Of a DNA stretch of 64,000 nucleotides, positions 10,426 to 21,369 are shown piece after piece (within the stretch, counting starts at the first letter, position 1; the number at the start of each line of letters is the position of its first letter). Both the position numbers and the translations under genes were made by a program. The notes beneath the pieces are model-generated. The model did no database searches. It was not told where the DNA came from and saw only the letters and a program-made list of their open reading frames with translations. Source of the DNA: an uncultured Chlorobiaceae bacterium (lineage in GTDB: Bacteria; Bacteroidota; Chlorobiia; Chlorobiales; Chlorobiaceae). Location: assembly GCA_903994635.1 (NCBI GenBank), contig CAJEXQ010000010.1, positions 23,179 through 87,178 of the forward strand. Reading direction: 5' to 3'.

Positions 10426-11103
10426 ATGGCAAATATTAATTTCGGTTTTGAGCATCATGCAAAAAAAATGTACTCAGGAGCAATAGATGCGGCTATCACC
10501 AATACGCTTGTTCCCATGGTTATAGAGACTTCAGGAAGAGGCGAGCGGGCATTTGATATCTTTTCAAGGCTTCTTCGTGAGCGCATTATCTTTCTTGGCA
10601 GCGGGATTGATGAGCATGTGGCCGGGCTGATTATGGCGCAGCTTATTTTCCTTGAGTCTGAAGACCCTGAGCGCGACATCTATATCTATGTTAACTCACC
10701 AGGTGGCAGTGTCTCTGCCGGACTTGGCATATACGACACGATGCAATATATCCGTCCCGAAGTTTCGACGGTTTGTGTTGGTATGGCAGCAAGTATGGGC
10801 GCATTTATCCTTGCCAGCGGGACCAAGGGCAAGAGGGCCTCGCTTCCCCACTCGAGGATCATGATTCATCAGCCCTCCGGAGGTGCGCATGGGCAGGAGA
10901 CCGATATTATCATCCAGGCGCGTGAGATAGAGAAGATCCGCCGACTGCTTGATGAACTCCTTGCCAAACATACAGGCAAGGATGTGCAGCAGGTGAGGGA
11001 GGATTCGGAAAGGGATCGCTGGATGAATGCCCAGGAGGCGCTTGACTATGGGATTATTGACGCTATTTTCGAGAAGCGTCCGGCACCTGAAAAAAAGGAT
11101 TAA
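10426..11103 (+). CDS. clpP: ATP-dependent Clp protease proteolytic subunit
   Basis: This 225-residue serine peptidase forms the ClpP tetradecamer that works with ClpX or ClpA. The catalytic triad is visible: Ser123 in GMAASMGAF, His148 in IMIHQP and Asp197 in the segment before [10 protein letters not shown]. The ATG at 10426 is preferred over the GTG at 10417 because AAAGGTGG sits just upstream as Shine-Dalgarno. A short N-terminal extension before the core may be a propeptide. The 244-base gap upstream (10182-10425) shows no other gene. valS starts 17 bases downstream. Confidence 0.94.
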   Translation: MANINFGFEHHAKKMYSGAIDAAITNTLVPMVIETSGRGERAFDIFSRLLRERIIFLGSGIDEHVAGLIMAQLIFLESEDPERDIYIYVNSPGGSVSAGLGIYDTMQYIRPEVSTVCVGMAASMGAFILASGTKGKRASLPHSRIMIHQPSGGAHGQETDIIIQAREIEKIRRLLDELLAKHTGKDVQQVREDSERDRWMNAQEALDYGIIDAIFEKRPAPEKKD

Positions 11104-11120
11104 CCATTGACGATTTTATT

Positions 11121-13832
11121 ATGAGCGATCAGACCGAAACATTCAATCTGGAAAAAACATATAACCATCACGATGTTGAAGAGCGGTGGAGAAGTGAGCA
11201 CTGGGAGACTGTTGGAAGTTTTCATGCAGAGAGTTCCCGTGTGCTGGAAGGGGGAAAAAAGCCCTTTACCGTTCTCATGCCACCGCCCAATGTTACAGGG
11301 AGTCTGACGCTTGGCCATGTCCTGAACCATACGCTTCAGGACATTTTTATCCGTTACAACCGTATGACGGGCAAAGAGGCACTCTGGCTTCCTGGTACCG
11401 ATCATGCAGGAATAGCGACACAGACGGTGGTGGAGCGCAAGCTGAAAAAGGAGGGAATAACCCGCCACGATCTCGGCCGCAAGGAGTTTCTTGATCATGT
11501 CTGGCAGTGGCGTGAAGAGTATGGAGGTCTCATTCTCAAGCAGCTTCGCAGGCTCGGTATCTCCTGCGACTGGCGACGCAATCTCTTTACCATGGACGAG
11601 GGTGCCTCGAAGGCAGTTATTAACGCCTTCGTCATGCTCTATCGTGACGGCCTGATTTATCGCGGCACCCGCATCATCAACTGGTGTCCGGTCTCCCAGA
11701 CGGCGCTCTCCGATGAAGAGGTGATTATGAAGCCTCGCCGCGACAAGCTGGTTTATGTACAATATGCCCTCGTCAACCATCCCGGAAAATATATTACCAT
11801 CGCAACGGTCAGGCCTGAAACCATTCTGGCTGACGTTGCCATTGCCGTTAACCCTGAGGATCCCCGTTTTCGCGACCTCGTCGGAGAGCTTGCCGTTGTT
11901 CCTGTGGCGGGAAGGCATATCCCCATTATTGCGGATGACTATGTCGATATCGAGTTCGGTACCGGTGCCCTCAAAATCACTCCGGCGCATGATCCAAACG
12001 ATTATGCTGTTGCCCGTCGCCATAATCTTCCGATTCTGTCGGTTGTGGGAAAAGATGGCCGAATGACCGACGAGTTCGGCTATGGCGGGATGGATCGGTT
12101 CGATGCCCGCACAAAAATTATCAAGGATCTGGAGGAGCTTGGCAACCTTGTTCGGGTTGAGGAGTATGAACACAATGTCGGATATTCCGAGCGCGCAGAT
12201 GTGGTTGTTGAACCCTATCTCTCCGAGCAGTGGTTTGTAAAGATGAAACCACTTGCAGAGCCAGCCCTGAAGGTTGTCAATGATGGCGAGATACAGTTTC
12301 ACCCCCGGCAGTGGATTAACACCTATCGCCACTGGATGGAAAATATCCAGGACTGGTGCATCTCGCGCCAGATCTGGTGGGGGCATCGCATTCCCGCCTG
12401 GTACGACACTGAAGGCAGGGTGTGGGTTGCTGCCACTTACGAAGAGGCCTCTCATCTTGCAGGTACCGATAAACTGGTTCAGGACGAAGATGTGCTCGAT
12501 ACATGGTTCTCTTCGTGGCTTTGGCCCTTCACCACGCTCGGATGGAAAGAGAGGCTGAGTGAAAATGAAGATCTCACTTCGTTCTATCCCTCCAATACGC
12601 TGGTAACAGGCCCCGACATCATTTTTTTCTGGGTTGCGAGAATGATAATGGCGGGGCTCTACTTCAAAGGGGAAGCTCCCTTCCGCGATGTCTATTTTAC
12701 AAGCATTATTCGCGACATGAAGGGGCGAAAGCTCTCAAAGTCTCTCGGTAACTCGCCCGATCCGCTCAAGGTGATGGACGACTACGGCACCGACGCCCTG
12801 CGTTTCACCATCATCTATATTGCACCTTTTGGTCAGGATGTGCTTTTTTGCGAGGAAAAGTGTGAACTTGGTCGCAATTTTGCTACCAAGATATGGAATG
12901 CCTCGCGCCTTGTTTTCATGCAGCGTGAGAAGTATTTCAGCAATGCCGAAGAGTTTGCGGCCCTGTTTCGGGAATTTGATCCCCGTTCAGGAGGTTTTAA
13001 TCTGGCGGAGCAGTGGATTCTCGCCGGATTCAACAGCATGCTGGAGCGCTATCATACTGCATTCAGCCAGTTCAGGGTTAATGAGATTGTCAAGCTTCTC
13101 CACGACTTTTTCTGGCGAGATTACTGCGACTGGTATCTGGAGGCGCTGAAGGTGAAGCTTTCAGGAGAGTTGACAAGAGAAGAGGCTCGTGAGTCGGTCT
13201 GCCTCGCCGTTTATCTGCTTGAAGGCACCCTGAAAGCTCTGCATCCCGTAATGCCCTTTATTACCGACGAGATATGGCATCATATTCTTCCTCGTTCAAC
13301 AGAGGAGAGCATTGCACTGTCGCCTATGCCTCTTTTCGACACGAGACTTTCGCACGTTGATGCAGGTGGTTTTAACCTGATACAGAAGCTGATTGCAGAG
13401 ATCAGAAGTTTGCGTTCACTCTTTGGTGTTCCTCATAACAGCCAGGCAGAAGTACTGATCAGGCCGGGCAACGATGGTGATAACCTTCTCTTTGAGGCAA
13501 ATCTTCCACTTATTGCAGTTCTCGGCCAGTGTTTCCCGAAGCTGATGGGTGAGAGAGAGCGTCCACGTCATGCTGCAGGAACGGTGGTTGAGGGTAATGA
13601 ACTATTTGTGTTGCTTGAGGGGTTAATATCATTCAGCAAGGAGCGGGAGCGTCTCCAGGGTGAGATCGATAATATCTTCTCCTATGTGGGGTTGCTTCAA
13701 CGTAAACTTTCAAATCGGGGGTTTGTCGATAATGCGCCTCCGGAGGTGATCGTCAAGGAGAGAGAGAAGCTGAGCGAAGCCGAAGATAATCTTCATAAAC
13801 TCAGGTGCAGCCTCGACGTTTTGAGCGAATAA
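11121..13832 (+). CDS. valS: Valyl-tRNA synthetase
   Basis: This 903-residue class I aminoacyl-tRNA synthetase charges tRNA-Val. The HIGH-type motif appears in [18 protein letters not shown] near the N-terminus and the KMSKS-type loop as [10 protein letters not shown]. The CP1 editing domain lies between them, and the C-terminal coiled-coil arm typical of ValRS is present from about residue 830. It follows clpP by 17 bases and is probably cotranscribed. No T-box is seen upstream. Confidence 0.96.
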   Translation: MSDQTETFNLEKTYNHHDVEERWRSEHWETVGSFHAESSRVLEGGKKPFTVLMPPPNVTGSLTLGHVLNHTLQDIFIRYNRMTGKEALWLPGTDHAGIATQTVVERKLKKEGITRHDLGRKEFLDHVWQWREEYGGLILKQLRRLGISCDWRRNLFTMDEGASKAVINAFVMLYRDGLIYRGTRIINWCPVSQTALSDEEVIMKPRRDKLVYVQYALVNHPGKYITIATVRPETILADVAIAVNPEDPRFRDLVGELAVVPVAGRHIPIIADDYVDIEFGTGALKITPAHDPNDYAVARRHNLPILSVVGKDGRMTDEFGYGGMDRFDARTKIIKDLEELGNLVRVEEYEHNVGYSERADVVVEPYLSEQWFVKMKPLAEPALKVVNDGEIQFHPRQWINTYRHWMENIQDWCISRQIWWGHRIPAWYDTEGRVWVAATYEEASHLAGTDKLVQDEDVLDTWFSSWLWPFTTLGWKERLSENEDLTSFYPSNTLVTGPDIIFFWVARMIMAGLYFKGEAPFRDVYFTSIIRDMKGRKLSKSLGNSPDPLKVMDDYGTDALRFTIIYIAPFGQDVLFCEEKCELGRNFATKIWNASRLVFMQREKYFSNAEEFAALFREFDPRSGGFNLAEQWILAGFNSMLERYHTAFSQFRVNEIVKLLHDFFWRDYCDWYLEALKVKLSGELTREEARESVCLAVYLLEGTLKALHPVMPFITDEIWHHILPRSTEESIALSPMPLFDTRLSHVDAGGFNLIQKLIAEIRSLRSLFGVPHNSQAEVLIRPGNDGDNLLFEANLPLIAVLGQCFPKLMGERERPRHAAGTVVEGNELFVLLEGLISFSKERERLQGEIDNIFSYVGLLQRKLSNRGFVDNAPPEVIVKEREKLSEAEDNLHKLRCSLDVLSE

Positions 13833-13979
13833 AAATGGCTGGTGCGGGGGAAATCCCAGTTTTGACTTTTTTATTATAGGTGCATTCAGCAGAAAGTGTT
13901 ACATTCCGGTTTTCCCGGTTTATCAGGCAGACCGGATGGGCTGATATAAATCGCCGAAGTTCTTAAAGAGATGTTTTAC

Positions 13980-14879
13980 ATGAGGCAACTCAAAATAAGC
14001 AAACAGATAACCAATCGTGAAAGCCTTTCTCTTGACCGATACCTGCAGGAGATAGGGAAATATGATCTCCTGACCGCAGAAGATGAGGTCAGGTTGACCA
14101 AGGCAATCAAGGAGGGCTTTGATATGCCTGTTGATACGACTGAGTACAAGAGGGCCAAGCGTGCGCTCGACAAACTGATCAAAGGCAACCTGCGCTTCGT
14201 TGTTTCGGTGGCGAAGCAGTACCAGAATCAGGGTCTCACCCTCGGTGACCTGATTAATGAGGGAAATCTTGGACTTATAAAGGCAGCAAAGCGGTTCGAT
14301 GAAACCCGCGGATTCAAGTTTATCTCTTATGCGGTATGGTGGATTCGGCAGTCTATTCTCCAGGCTCTGGCAGAGCAGTCAAGGATTGTAAGGCTTCCCC
14401 TGAACCGGGTGGGTACCCTGAACAAAATCAGCAAGGCATACAGCCAGCTTGAACAGGAGTTTGAACGCGACCCCAACACCAGGGAGCTTGCCACTCTTCT
14501 TGAGATGGATTCACAGGATGTTGCCGATACCCTGAAAATTGCAGGAAGGCATGTTTCCGTTGATGCCCCATTTGCCCAGGGCGACGATAACCGTCTGCTC
14601 GATGTGCTGCAGAACGACGGTCATCTGCCCGACTACGGCCTCAACCGCGATTCGCTTACCCTTGAGGTCGAACGCTCTCTCTCCGTCCTTGCACCAAGAG
14701 AGGCGGATGTCATCAAGTCCTATTTCGGGATTGGCATGGATAACCCGCTTACGCTCGAAGAGATCGGCGAGAAATTCAGGCTGACCCGTGAGCGTGTCCG
14801 CCAGATCAAGGAGAAAGCGATCAGAAGGTTGCGTCAGTCGGCCTACAGCAAGACTCTGAAGGAGTATATCGGGAGCTGA
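13980..14879 (+). CDS. rpoD: Primary sigma factor, RpoD/SigA type without region 1.1
   Basis: This sigma-70 protein of about 299 residues contains region 1.2 ([15 protein letters not shown]), region 2 with the -10 recognition helix ([10 protein letters not shown]), region 3 and region 4 with a C-terminal helix-turn-helix ([18 protein letters not shown]). Region 1.1 and the large non-conserved insert of proteobacterial RpoD are missing, as in primary sigma factors of Chlorobi and Bacteroidetes. The start giving MRQLKISKQ matches the family; the ATG at 13971 is 3 codons earlier. AAAGAG precedes it. A strong hairpin lies about 60 bases after the stop. Confidence 0.93.
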   Translation: MRQLKISKQITNRESLSLDRYLQEIGKYDLLTAEDEVRLTKAIKEGFDMPVDTTEYKRAKRALDKLIKGNLRFVVSVAKQYQNQGLTLGDLINEGNLGLIKAAKRFDETRGFKFISYAVWWIRQSILQALAEQSRIVRLPLNRVGTLNKISKAYSQLEQEFERDPNTRELATLLEMDSQDVADTLKIAGRHVSVDAPFAQGDDNRLLDVLQNDGHLPDYGLNRDSLTLEVERSLSVLAPREADVIKSYFGIGMDNPLTLEEIGEKFRLTRERVRQIKEKAIRRLRQSAYSKTLKEYIGS

Positions 14880-14940
14880 TTGCTGAAAAAAATCGTTATA
14901 TTTCTCAACTTTCAACGGAGGTTGATTGGTGAACTCAATT

Positions 14941-14975
14941 CACAAAAGCATCGGGCATAACTCGATGCTTTTGTG
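14941..14975. terminator. Perfect 13-bp stem-loop after the primary sigma factor gene
   Basis: Bases 14941-14953 are perfectly complementary to 14963-14975, around a 9-base loop. Neither strand has a long U tract, so it may act as a Rho-assisted terminator or an mRNA-stabilising 3' hairpin between the rpoD gene (+) and thiF (-). The remaining 15-kb gap (14976-15102) shows nothing recognisable. Confidence 0.5.
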
Positions 14976-15102
14976 TTATGGCTGTTTTCATAAGCGCTCA
15001 TCAGAAAGTCATTCCGTGATTCCGCATTGAGCGTTGCTTTCCTGTCATTTCGAGCATCAGCGAGACATCTTGATTATTAACTATTTTTTACGGAATCAAT
15101 TA

Positions 15103-15876
15103 TTATGGGGCGCTTGCAGCAAAAGCTTTGTCACCAGCCTGAGCGCAAAGTGGGCAGTTTTTGTCGCGGGTGACGGGAATTTTGCGGATGGTCATGGTGA
15201 GGGTGTCGCAGGTGAGCAGGGTATTGGTGAGCGGAGTGCCGATTGAGAGAATATGTTTTATGGCTTCGGTGGCCTGAATGGAGCCGATGATGCCGGGTAC
15301 GGCACCGAGGGGGCCTTTGGGGATGGCGGCAGCGGGCGCACCCTCTTCGTGAAAGAGGCAGTGGTAGCAGGCGGTGGTGCCGGGGAGGACGGTCATGGTC
15401 TGGCCCCGGAACTCACGGATGCCTGCATGGGAGTAGGGTTTTTCCGCTTTGTAGCAGGCTTTCGATATCAGGAATTTTGAATCGAAGTTATCGGTGGCAT
15501 CGATGACGAAGTCGTAGGATGCGAGAGTCTCCGCTGCGTTGTCGGCGGTGAGGGGGAACGGGTAGAGGTTGAGTTTGATAGCAGGGTCAAGGGCGAGAAT
15601 CCTCTCTCCGGCTGAAGTGACCTTATGCTGGCCGACTGAACCGGTGGTATGGAGGATCTGGCGCTGGAGGTTGCTGAGATCGACCTTGTCGCCATCCATG
15701 AGCCCTATGGTGCCGATGCCTGCTGCAGCAAGGTAGAAGGCCACAGGGGAGCCGAGCCCTCCGGCACCGATTACGACAACCTTTGCCTTGAGCAGTTTAT
15801 CCTGTCCCTCTTCGCCGATTTCGCTCAGGGAGAGGTGACGGGCATAGCGTTCGCGCTGGCTGTCGTTCAGTGGCAT
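15103..15876 (-). CDS. thiF: ThiF/MoeB-family sulfur carrier protein adenylyltransferase
   Basis: This 257-residue E1-like enzyme activates the C-terminal Gly-Gly of a sulfur carrier. The ATP-binding GAGGLGSP motif is near residue 38, DATDNF near residue 127, and zinc cysteines occur as CYHC and CPLC. It is the last gene of the thiS-thiG-thiH-thiF order and overlaps thiH by 10 bases, so ThiS is the likely substrate. The paralogue MoeB (molybdopterin) cannot be excluded by sequence alone. Cys-rich N-terminal extensions and a rhodanese domain are absent. Confidence 0.88.
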   Translation of the reverse strand: MPLNDSQRERYARHLSLSEIGEEGQDKLLKAKVVVIGAGGLGSPVAFYLAAAGIGTIGLMDGDKVDLSNLQRQILHTTGSVGQHKVTSAGERILALDPAIKLNLYPFPLTADNAAETLASYDFVIDATDNFDSKFLISKACYKAEKPYSHAGIREFRGQTMTVLPGTTACYHCLFHEEGAPAAAIPKGPLGAVPGIIGSIQATEAIKHILSIGTPLTNTLLTCDTLTMTIRKIPVTRDKNCPLCAQAGDKAFAASAP

Positions 15877-17006
15877 GTTTCTGTTTCAGGAGTTATTGTG
15901 GAGGCTGACCTGTCGACTTCTCTTTCATAATTTATTCTGGCAGATGGGCCGTTATAGGATGGTTCCCAGTTTTTGAAGACTGGTTCGATGTTCTGGTTGC
16001 GCAACGCAGCACAGAACTCTCTGGCGGTGCGGTTGTCGGATATTTCAAATTGGCCCTCATCCCTTTTCTCCCTGCTGTTTTTGCTGTCGCTCACAGAGTA
16101 CCCGCCCACAGTTGTCTTGCTCTCAACGCTCATTCTGGTAATTCCCAGTCCTGCCATACCGTCACGAAAAGTGGCGCTCTCTCTTGTTGAGAGTACCAGC
16201 TCAGTATCGGGAAGAGCAATGCGGAAGGCAAAGATGATTCTGGCAAGCAGGTGATCGTCCACTGGAAAGGGGGGCTCATAGCCGCCGGTCTGTGGTCTCA
16301 TGCGCGGGAATGAGACGGAGAGGCCCGCACGCCACCAGGTGCGTCCAAGATGTCGGACGTGGCGGTAGAGGCTCAGGGTATCTTCAACCGGATCGGAGAG
16401 GCCAAGCAGGATGCCAAGCCCAACGCTTTTTATTCCCCCGTCAAGGGCGCGTTCCGGAGTTTCAATACGGTCTATAAAATCTTTTTTGGGGCCCCAGCGG
16501 TGCAGCGCCTCGTATCGTTCACTGTTGTAAGTTTCCTGGTAGATGGTGATGCCGGTACAACCGCAGTCGGCCAGAGCCCGGTACTCGCTTACACTCATCG
16601 GAAAAGCCTCAACGGAGACACGCGGCATCTCCTCTGCAGCGATGGCAACACTTCGCTGCAGATAGTCAAAATCGGCGGCGACAGTCCTTTCGCCGGTGAG
16701 CAGGAGGATATCGCTTATGCCAATTTTTTTCATTGCTGCCAGTTCGCGGCGGATCTCATCGGGTTCAAGACGGTGGCGCGGCGTTTGCCGGTCTGAGGCG
16801 AAGCCGCAGTAGATGCAGCCGCTGGAGCAGTAGTTCGAGAGGTAGAGTGGGGCATAGAGCGCCATGGTGCGCCCGAAACGGCGCAGTGTAATTGCTCTCG
16901 ATTCAGCCGCAAGTGTTTCAAGGGAGCGTGATGATGCTGGTGAGAGCATTGCGGCAAGGGCTGCAGTGTCACGATTGTCGGTAAGCCATTCCGGTAAAGC
17001 TCTCAT
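15867..17006 (-). CDS. thiH: 2-iminoacetate synthase ThiH
   Basis: This 379-residue radical SAM enzyme cleaves tyrosine to p-cresol and dehydroglycine for thiazole formation under anaerobic conditions. The CX3CX2C cluster motif is in NYCSSGCIYCGF near residue 63, and the C-terminal half carries the biotin-synthase/thiamine-associated domain. Its ATG overlaps the thiG stop as ATGA, indicating coupling. Use of ThiH rather than the oxygen-dependent ThiO fits a strict anaerobe. Confidence 0.94.
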   Translation of the reverse strand: MRALPEWLTDNRDTAALAAMLSPASSRSLETLAAESRAITLRRFGRTMALYAPLYLSNYCSSGCIYCGFASDRQTPRHRLEPDEIRRELAAMKKIGISDILLLTGERTVAADFDYLQRSVAIAAEEMPRVSVEAFPMSVSEYRALADCGCTGITIYQETYNSERYEALHRWGPKKDFIDRIETPERALDGGIKSVGLGILLGLSDPVEDTLSLYRHVRHLGRTWWRAGLSVSFPRMRPQTGGYEPPFPVDDHLLARIIFAFRIALPDTELVLSTRESATFRDGMAGLGITRMSVESKTTVGGYSVSDSKNSREKRDEGQFEISDNRTAREFCAALRNQNIEPVFKNWEPSYNGPSARINYEREVDRSASTITPETETCH

Positions 17007-17779
17007 CAGAATGTTCCAAGAAAAGTGAGTGGACTTGTTGCCACGGCGAAGCCGCTTTTCTCCATAAGCCCTGCCCTGAATGCTTTTCTTCCTGCCGCTA
17101 CAGCCTCCGCGAATGCTTCAGCCATCTCCGGGGGGTGGCCTGCTGCAGCCACGGCGCTGTTCACCAGCACCGCTTCGCATCCCATTTCCATGGCATGAGC
17201 TGCTTCGGAAGGGGATCGCAGCCCGGCATCGACAATGACCGGAATGGTGCTTTCGCGGATGATGATGTTGAGCATCTCCGAGGTTGCGAGTCCCTGTCCG
17301 CTTCCGATTGCCGAGCCGAGTGGCATCACCGATGCGCAGCCAATCTCTTCAAGCCGCTTCGCCAGAACCGGGTCAGCAGCGATATAGGGCATTACCAGAA
17401 ATCCCTCTTTTGCCAGAATCCGGGCCGCCTCGAATGTTTCAATGGGGTCGGGCATCAGGTGCTGAGGATTCGGATGAATTTCAACCTTGATAAAGGGGCT
17501 TCCCGAGAGTTCCCGGGCGATATGTGCTGCGCGAACAGCCTCCGCAGCGGTCGATGCACCCGATGTATTTGGCATGAGTGTTATTCCCTCAATGGTAGAC
17601 AGGGGGCCAAAGAGGTCATCTTCAGCCTGCTGACGGTTGAAGCGGCGCAGCGCCACGGTCACCAGTTGAGCGCCGGAAGCCCGAACTGCATCAAGCATCA
17701 CCGTGGAGTTGCTGAATTTCCCTGTTCCGAGAATCAGTCGCGAAGAGAAAGTATAAGAGCCAAGCTTTAAAACGTCCAT
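17006..17779 (-). CDS. thiG: Thiazole synthase ThiG
   Basis: This 257-residue TIM-barrel protein condenses 1-deoxyxylulose 5-phosphate, dehydroglycine and ThiS thiocarboxylate into the thiazole ring. The start [19 protein letters not shown] and the Schiff-base Lys region [15 protein letters not shown] are typical. It overlaps thiH by one base and starts 16 bases after thiS. No TPP riboswitch fits in the short gap upstream of thiS. Confidence 0.95.
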   Translation of the reverse strand: MDVLKLGSYTFSSRLILGTGKFSNSTVMLDAVRASGAQLVTVALRRFNRQQAEDDLFGPLSTIEGITLMPNTSGASTAAEAVRAAHIARELSGSPFIKVEIHPNPQHLMPDPIETFEAARILAKEGFLVMPYIAADPVLAKRLEEIGCASVMPLGSAIGSGQGLATSEMLNIIIRESTIPVIVDAGLRSPSEAAHAMEMGCEAVLVNSAVAAAGHPPEMAEAFAEAVAAGRKAFRAGLMEKSGFAVATSPLTFLGTF

Positions 17780-17795
17780 ATTTTAAAATAATCTG

Positions 17796-18008
17796 TTAAC
17801 CACCGCCAGCAAAGATAAGCAATTCAACGCGATCTCCTTGGTGAAGCTGGTGAGTGGAGCGGTTGTTGGGGCGGATGATACTATCATTCACGACCACTGC
17901 CAGACTTTTTCCGTCGGAACCAATGATTGAAAGAAGATCATTGACTGACGAATCGGGTGGAAGTGGTTGTTGTTCTCCGTTCAGTTCAATAGTAATTATT
18001 TGTGACAT
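17796..18008 (-). CDS. thiS: Sulfur carrier protein ThiS
   Basis: This 70-residue ubiquitin-like protein carries sulfur as a C-terminal thiocarboxylate; it ends in Gly-Gly-Gly, consistent with activation by ThiF. The length fits the family when the ATG at 18008 (MSQIITIELNG) is used; ATGs at 18017 and 18074 give N-terminal extensions. A TATAAT-like hexamer occurs about 12 bases upstream of 18017, but no -35 partner is convincing. It follows metB by about 85 bases. Confidence 0.87.
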   Translation of the reverse strand: MSQIITIELNGEQQPLPPDSSVNDLLSIIGSDGKSLAVVVNDSIIRPNNRSTHQLHQGDRVELLIFAGGG

Positions 18009-18092
18009 TTCTTTCATCGTCAAATTATACAGCGAATCAACATTGGGATATCGAATACCATTCGGCATTGCCAAAAAACGGAATCATACGAT

Positions 18093-19241
18093 TCATCCAT
18101 TCAACCCCTCCAGTGCGTTGAGCAGATCAGCCTCAAGATCCTCAGCATTTTCCAGACCAATGGAGAGACGCACAAGGTTGTCGGTACATTTCCGCCGGTC
18201 ACGCTCTGCTTGCGAAAGCGCCCAGAGCGTCATTTTTGCCGGAGAGGAGATAAGCGACTCTACGCCGCCAAGGCTGTCGGCAAGCACGAAGAGCTTGATA
18301 TTGGCGAGCAGTTTTTTTACCGACGGAAGCCCCTCTTTCAGGGAGAATGTTACCATGCCGCCGAAACCGCTCATCTGTGCTTTTGCCAGTTGGTGCTGTG
18401 GGTGTGATGCAAGACCAGGGTAAAAAACTTGTTCCACCGCCGGATGGCGGTCAAGCATTTTAGCAAGGTGCATGGCGGTTGCCTCATGCTCTTTCATGCG
18501 GATCTTGAGGGTTTTGAGGCCGCGCAGAATGAGCCAGCAGTCCCACGGGCCGGGAACGGCACCGGCGGCGCCCTGATAGTTTTTAATGGCGGTGTGAATT
18601 GCCAGGTCTGACGTTACCACAGCGCCGCCGATAACATCGCTGTGGCCACCGAGATATTTGGTGGTGCTGTGGACAACAATATCAGCTCCAAGCTCAAGGG
18701 GACGCTGAAAATAGGGGGTGGCGAAGGTGTTGTCCACTGCAAGCAGAATGCCGTGTGCTTTGGCAAGCGAGGCAAGCGCCCGAATGTCGCAAAGTTGAAG
18801 CAGCGGATTGCTTGGTGTCTCAATCCAGATCAGCTTTGTCGCCGGTGTGATGCAGGCTTCGTAGCTCTCGATGGATTCGCTTTCGGTGTAGCTGGTCGGC
18901 ACACCCCAGGGGCGCAGAAGCTGCTCAAAAATGCGATAACTCCCGCCATAAATGTCGTTACCTGCCACAATATGATCGCCGGGTTTCAGCACTTGCAGCG
19001 CTGCCATTGTTGCCGCTACCCCTGAGGCAAAGGCGAGACCGTACTTGCCATTTTCGAGCAGGGCAAGAGCTGATTCCAGTGCTTTTCGCGTCGGGTTGCC
19101 GATTCGCGAATAGAAGAACTCACTGTGTTCGTCAAGGCTGTCGCGCCCAAAGGTCGAGGTTTGATAAACGGGAACCGTGACCGACCCGGTCTGTGGGTCG
19201 GGCGCTTGTCCGTCATGGATGGCGAGGGTTTCGAACTGCAT
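18093..19241 (-). CDS. metB: Cystathionine gamma-synthase/lyase family PLP enzyme
   Basis: This 382-residue Cys/Met-metabolism PLP enzyme has its Schiff-base Lys in HSTTKYLGGHSDV, and the early YSRIGNPTRKALE segment is typical. It makes cystathionine from an activated homoserine or cleaves cystathionine; MetB and MetC/CGL activities cannot be told apart by eye. It lies between cysE (88 bases upstream) and thiS, inside the sulfur run, which supports a transsulfuration role alongside MetY. Confidence 0.85.
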   Translation of the reverse strand: MQFETLAIHDGQAPDPQTGSVTVPVYQTSTFGRDSLDEHSEFFYSRIGNPTRKALESALALLENGKYGLAFASGVAATMAALQVLKPGDHIVAGNDIYGGSYRIFEQLLRPWGVPTSYTESESIESYEACITPATKLIWIETPSNPLLQLCDIRALASLAKAHGILLAVDNTFATPYFQRPLELGADIVVHSTTKYLGGHSDVIGGAVVTSDLAIHTAIKNYQGAAGAVPGPWDCWLILRGLKTLKIRMKEHEATAMHLAKMLDRHPAVEQVFYPGLASHPQHQLAKAQMSGFGGMVTFSLKEGLPSVKKLLANIKLFVLADSLGGVESLISSPAKMTLWALSQAERDRRKCTDNLVRLSIGLENAEDLEADLLNALEGLNG

Positions 19242-19329
19242 GGAGTCTATTTTACTGTCATGAAAAAGCTGGTCAAAGATAACCGATATTTTAAAAGTCC
19301 TTAACGGACAGAGCGCAACTATTTACATT

Positions 19330-20307
19330 TCAGATGCCGAGGCCGTCGGTAAAACTGCTTTCGACCGCTTTCTGCTGCAAGACCTTTGAGTTTGGAGGCA
19401 CGCTTATTGTCTGCCAGACATTGCCACCGATAACAGAGTTTTTGCCAATGGTAATTCTGCCAAGGATGTTGGCGTTTGAGTAGATAACAACGTTATCCTC
19501 AATGATTGGGTGGCGTGGCACATTCTTGACCGGGTTGCCTTCATCATCGAGAGCAAACTTTTTGGCACCAAGTGTTACACCCTGATAGAGACGCACATGG
19601 CTACCGATAATGCAGGTTTCACCGATGACCACGCCGGTGCCATGATCAATGGAGAAATAGTCTCCGATATGGGCGCCGGGATGAATATCAATCCCTGTCT
19701 CCGAATGGGCCATTTCAGCAATAATTCTGGGGATCAGGGGCACACCAAACGACAGCAGAGTGTGTGCGGCCCGATAATTGAGCATGGCCCTGATCGATGG
19801 GTAGCAAAAGATGATCTCCCCATAGTTTTTTGCTGCCGGATCGCCGTCATATATGGCTTTGACATCAGTCCATAATTTTTTCCTGATTTCAGGAAGAATT
19901 CCAATGAACAGTTGGGCGATCTCAGCCGCCTTTTCTTCGTCGTCTGCTGAGTTGCTGTTTTCTTCGTCAAAATGCTGCACGCTGAGAATCTGTTCAGCAA
20001 GCAATCCATAGAGTTTTTCTATTCGTACACCAAGAAAGTGGTGAAGCGACTGACGACGCAGCACCGGCCCGCCGAAGTATCCAGGAAAAATTATCGAACG
20101 GAGGAGTTCGACAATCTCCTTGAGTTTTTCAATTGAGGGGAGCAGATATTCATGATGCCCTGAATTGCCGTTATCGGTATTATTGGCAGGGATTGACAAA
20201 AGCCTGATGGCCTCTTCAATGTCGCCGTTGCTGTTGGTTCCCATGGTACTCAATCTCCCGGTATTGGATAAATCTCCTGATGTTAAAAGCTCAGTTTCGG
20301 CGCTCAC
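19330..20307 (-). CDS. cysE: Serine O-acetyltransferase
   Basis: This protein of about 325 residues acetylates serine to O-acetylserine for cysteine synthesis. The C-terminal left-handed beta-helix has HPGAHIGDYFSIDHGTGVVIG and PRHPIIEDNVVIYSNA, typical of the longer EpsC-like SAT class. The N-terminus, rich in Ser, Thr and Asn, is poorly conserved. The GTG start overlaps the cysK stop in TAGTG, arguing for coupled translation of SAT and its partner CysK. Confidence 0.92.
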   Translation of the reverse strand: MSAETELLTSGDLSNTGRLSTMGTNSNGDIEEAIRLLSIPANNTDNGNSGHHEYLLPSIEKLKEIVELLRSIIFPGYFGGPVLRRQSLHHFLGVRIEKLYGLLAEQILSVQHFDEENSNSADDEEKAAEIAQLFIGILPEIRKKLWTDVKAIYDGDPAAKNYGEIIFCYPSIRAMLNYRAAHTLLSFGVPLIPRIIAEMAHSETGIDIHPGAHIGDYFSIDHGTGVVIGETCIIGSHVRLYQGVTLGAKKFALDDEGNPVKNVPRHPIIEDNVVIYSNANILGRITIGKNSVIGGNVWQTISVPPNSKVLQQKAVESSFTDGLGI

Positions 20308-21257
20308 TAATTGACTGAATCATTTTCAAACTGGTAGAGAAGGGTTGATAGGTAGCGTTCTCCGGTATCCGGCAGGATAGCAACAATACGTTTACCCCTG
20401 TTCTCTTCGCGAAGCGCAAGCTGGAGCGCAGCATATATAGCGGCTCCAGAGGAGATACCGACAATGAGCCCTTCGGTTTTGGCCAGTTTGCGACCGGTTC
20501 GCAGAGCATCTTCGTTCGTTACCGCTATAATTTCGTCAATAATCGAAATGTTCAGAATATCAGGAACAAAGCCAGCGCCGATGCCCTGAATTTTGTGCGG
20601 GCCAGGTTTGCCACCAGCAATTACCTGCGAATCGAAGGGTTCAACAGCAACAATTTTAACGTCGGGGTTGCGCTGCTTGAGCACCTCTCCAACACCGGTT
20701 ATGGTGCCGCCAGTACCGACACCAGAGACAAAAATATCAATATTTCCATCAGTATCGTTCCAAATCTCTTCTGCAGTTGTCTCGCGGTGAATTTTTGGGT
20801 TTGCAGGGTTTTTGAACTGTTGAGGCACAAAAGAGTTTGGATATTCAGCATGCAGTTCATCAGCTTTTCTGATTGCGCCCACCATACCTTCCGACCCGGG
20901 TGTCAGTACCAGTTCAGCGCCAAGTGCCTTGAGCAGGTTTCGGCGTTCAATACTCATTGTTTCTGGCATGGTAAGAATCAGGCGGTATCCCTTTGCTGCG
21001 GCAATGAAAGCCAGTGCAATGCCGGTGTTGCCGCTTGTCGGCTCGATGATGATGCTCTCTTTGTTCAAATGACCCTGTTGTTCAGCATCCTCAATCATTG
21101 AAAAACCGATGCGATCCTTGACGCTTCCACCGGGGTTGAAGTATTCAAGTTTTCCAATAATTGTTGCCAGAGTATCATGTTCACGATTGAAATTACCAAG
21201 TTCAAGAAGAGGGGTATTGCCGATAAGATCGGTCAATTTTTTTGCAATGCGTCCCAT
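20307..21257 (-). CDS. cysK: Cysteine synthase A (O-acetylserine sulfhydrylase)
   Basis: This 316-residue fold-type II PLP enzyme makes cysteine from O-acetylserine and sulfide. The PLP Lys is in PGGSVKDR near residue 43 and the substrate loop is PTSGNTGIA. It ends in Asp-Ser-Val-Asn rather than Ile, although the Ile usually concerns the SAT partner. It lies 112 bases downstream of a LuxR-type response regulator gene. In a sulfide-oxidising phototroph this is the main route of sulfide into biomass. Confidence 0.95.
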   Translation of the reverse strand: MGRIAKKLTDLIGNTPLLELGNFNREHDTLATIIGKLEYFNPGGSVKDRIGFSMIEDAEQQGHLNKESIIIEPTSGNTGIALAFIAAAKGYRLILTMPETMSIERRNLLKALGAELVLTPGSEGMVGAIRKADELHAEYPNSFVPQQFKNPANPKIHRETTAEEIWNDTDGNIDIFVSGVGTGGTITGVGEVLKQRNPDVKIVAVEPFDSQVIAGGKPGPHKIQGIGAGFVPDILNISIIDEIIAVTNEDALRTGRKLAKTEGLIVGISSGAAIYAALQLALREENRGKRIVAILPDTGERYLSTLLYQFENDSVN

Positions 21258-21369
21258 AACGGTTGATTTTTTAGTATTGTTAGGTTGTAACTGAAGTCAA
21301 AGATCATCAATAGGCGTTTAAATGTAAATCGCATAAAACAGGTGATTTTTATACCGCAAACATGGTAGT

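Noticed and set aside
11100..12455. 451-codon minus-strand frame opposite valS
   Set aside because: It lies wholly opposite conserved ValRS catalytic and editing domains and its translation has no family motifs.
18018..18092. TPP riboswitch upstream of thiS
   Set aside because: The gap is too short and the THI-box is absent.
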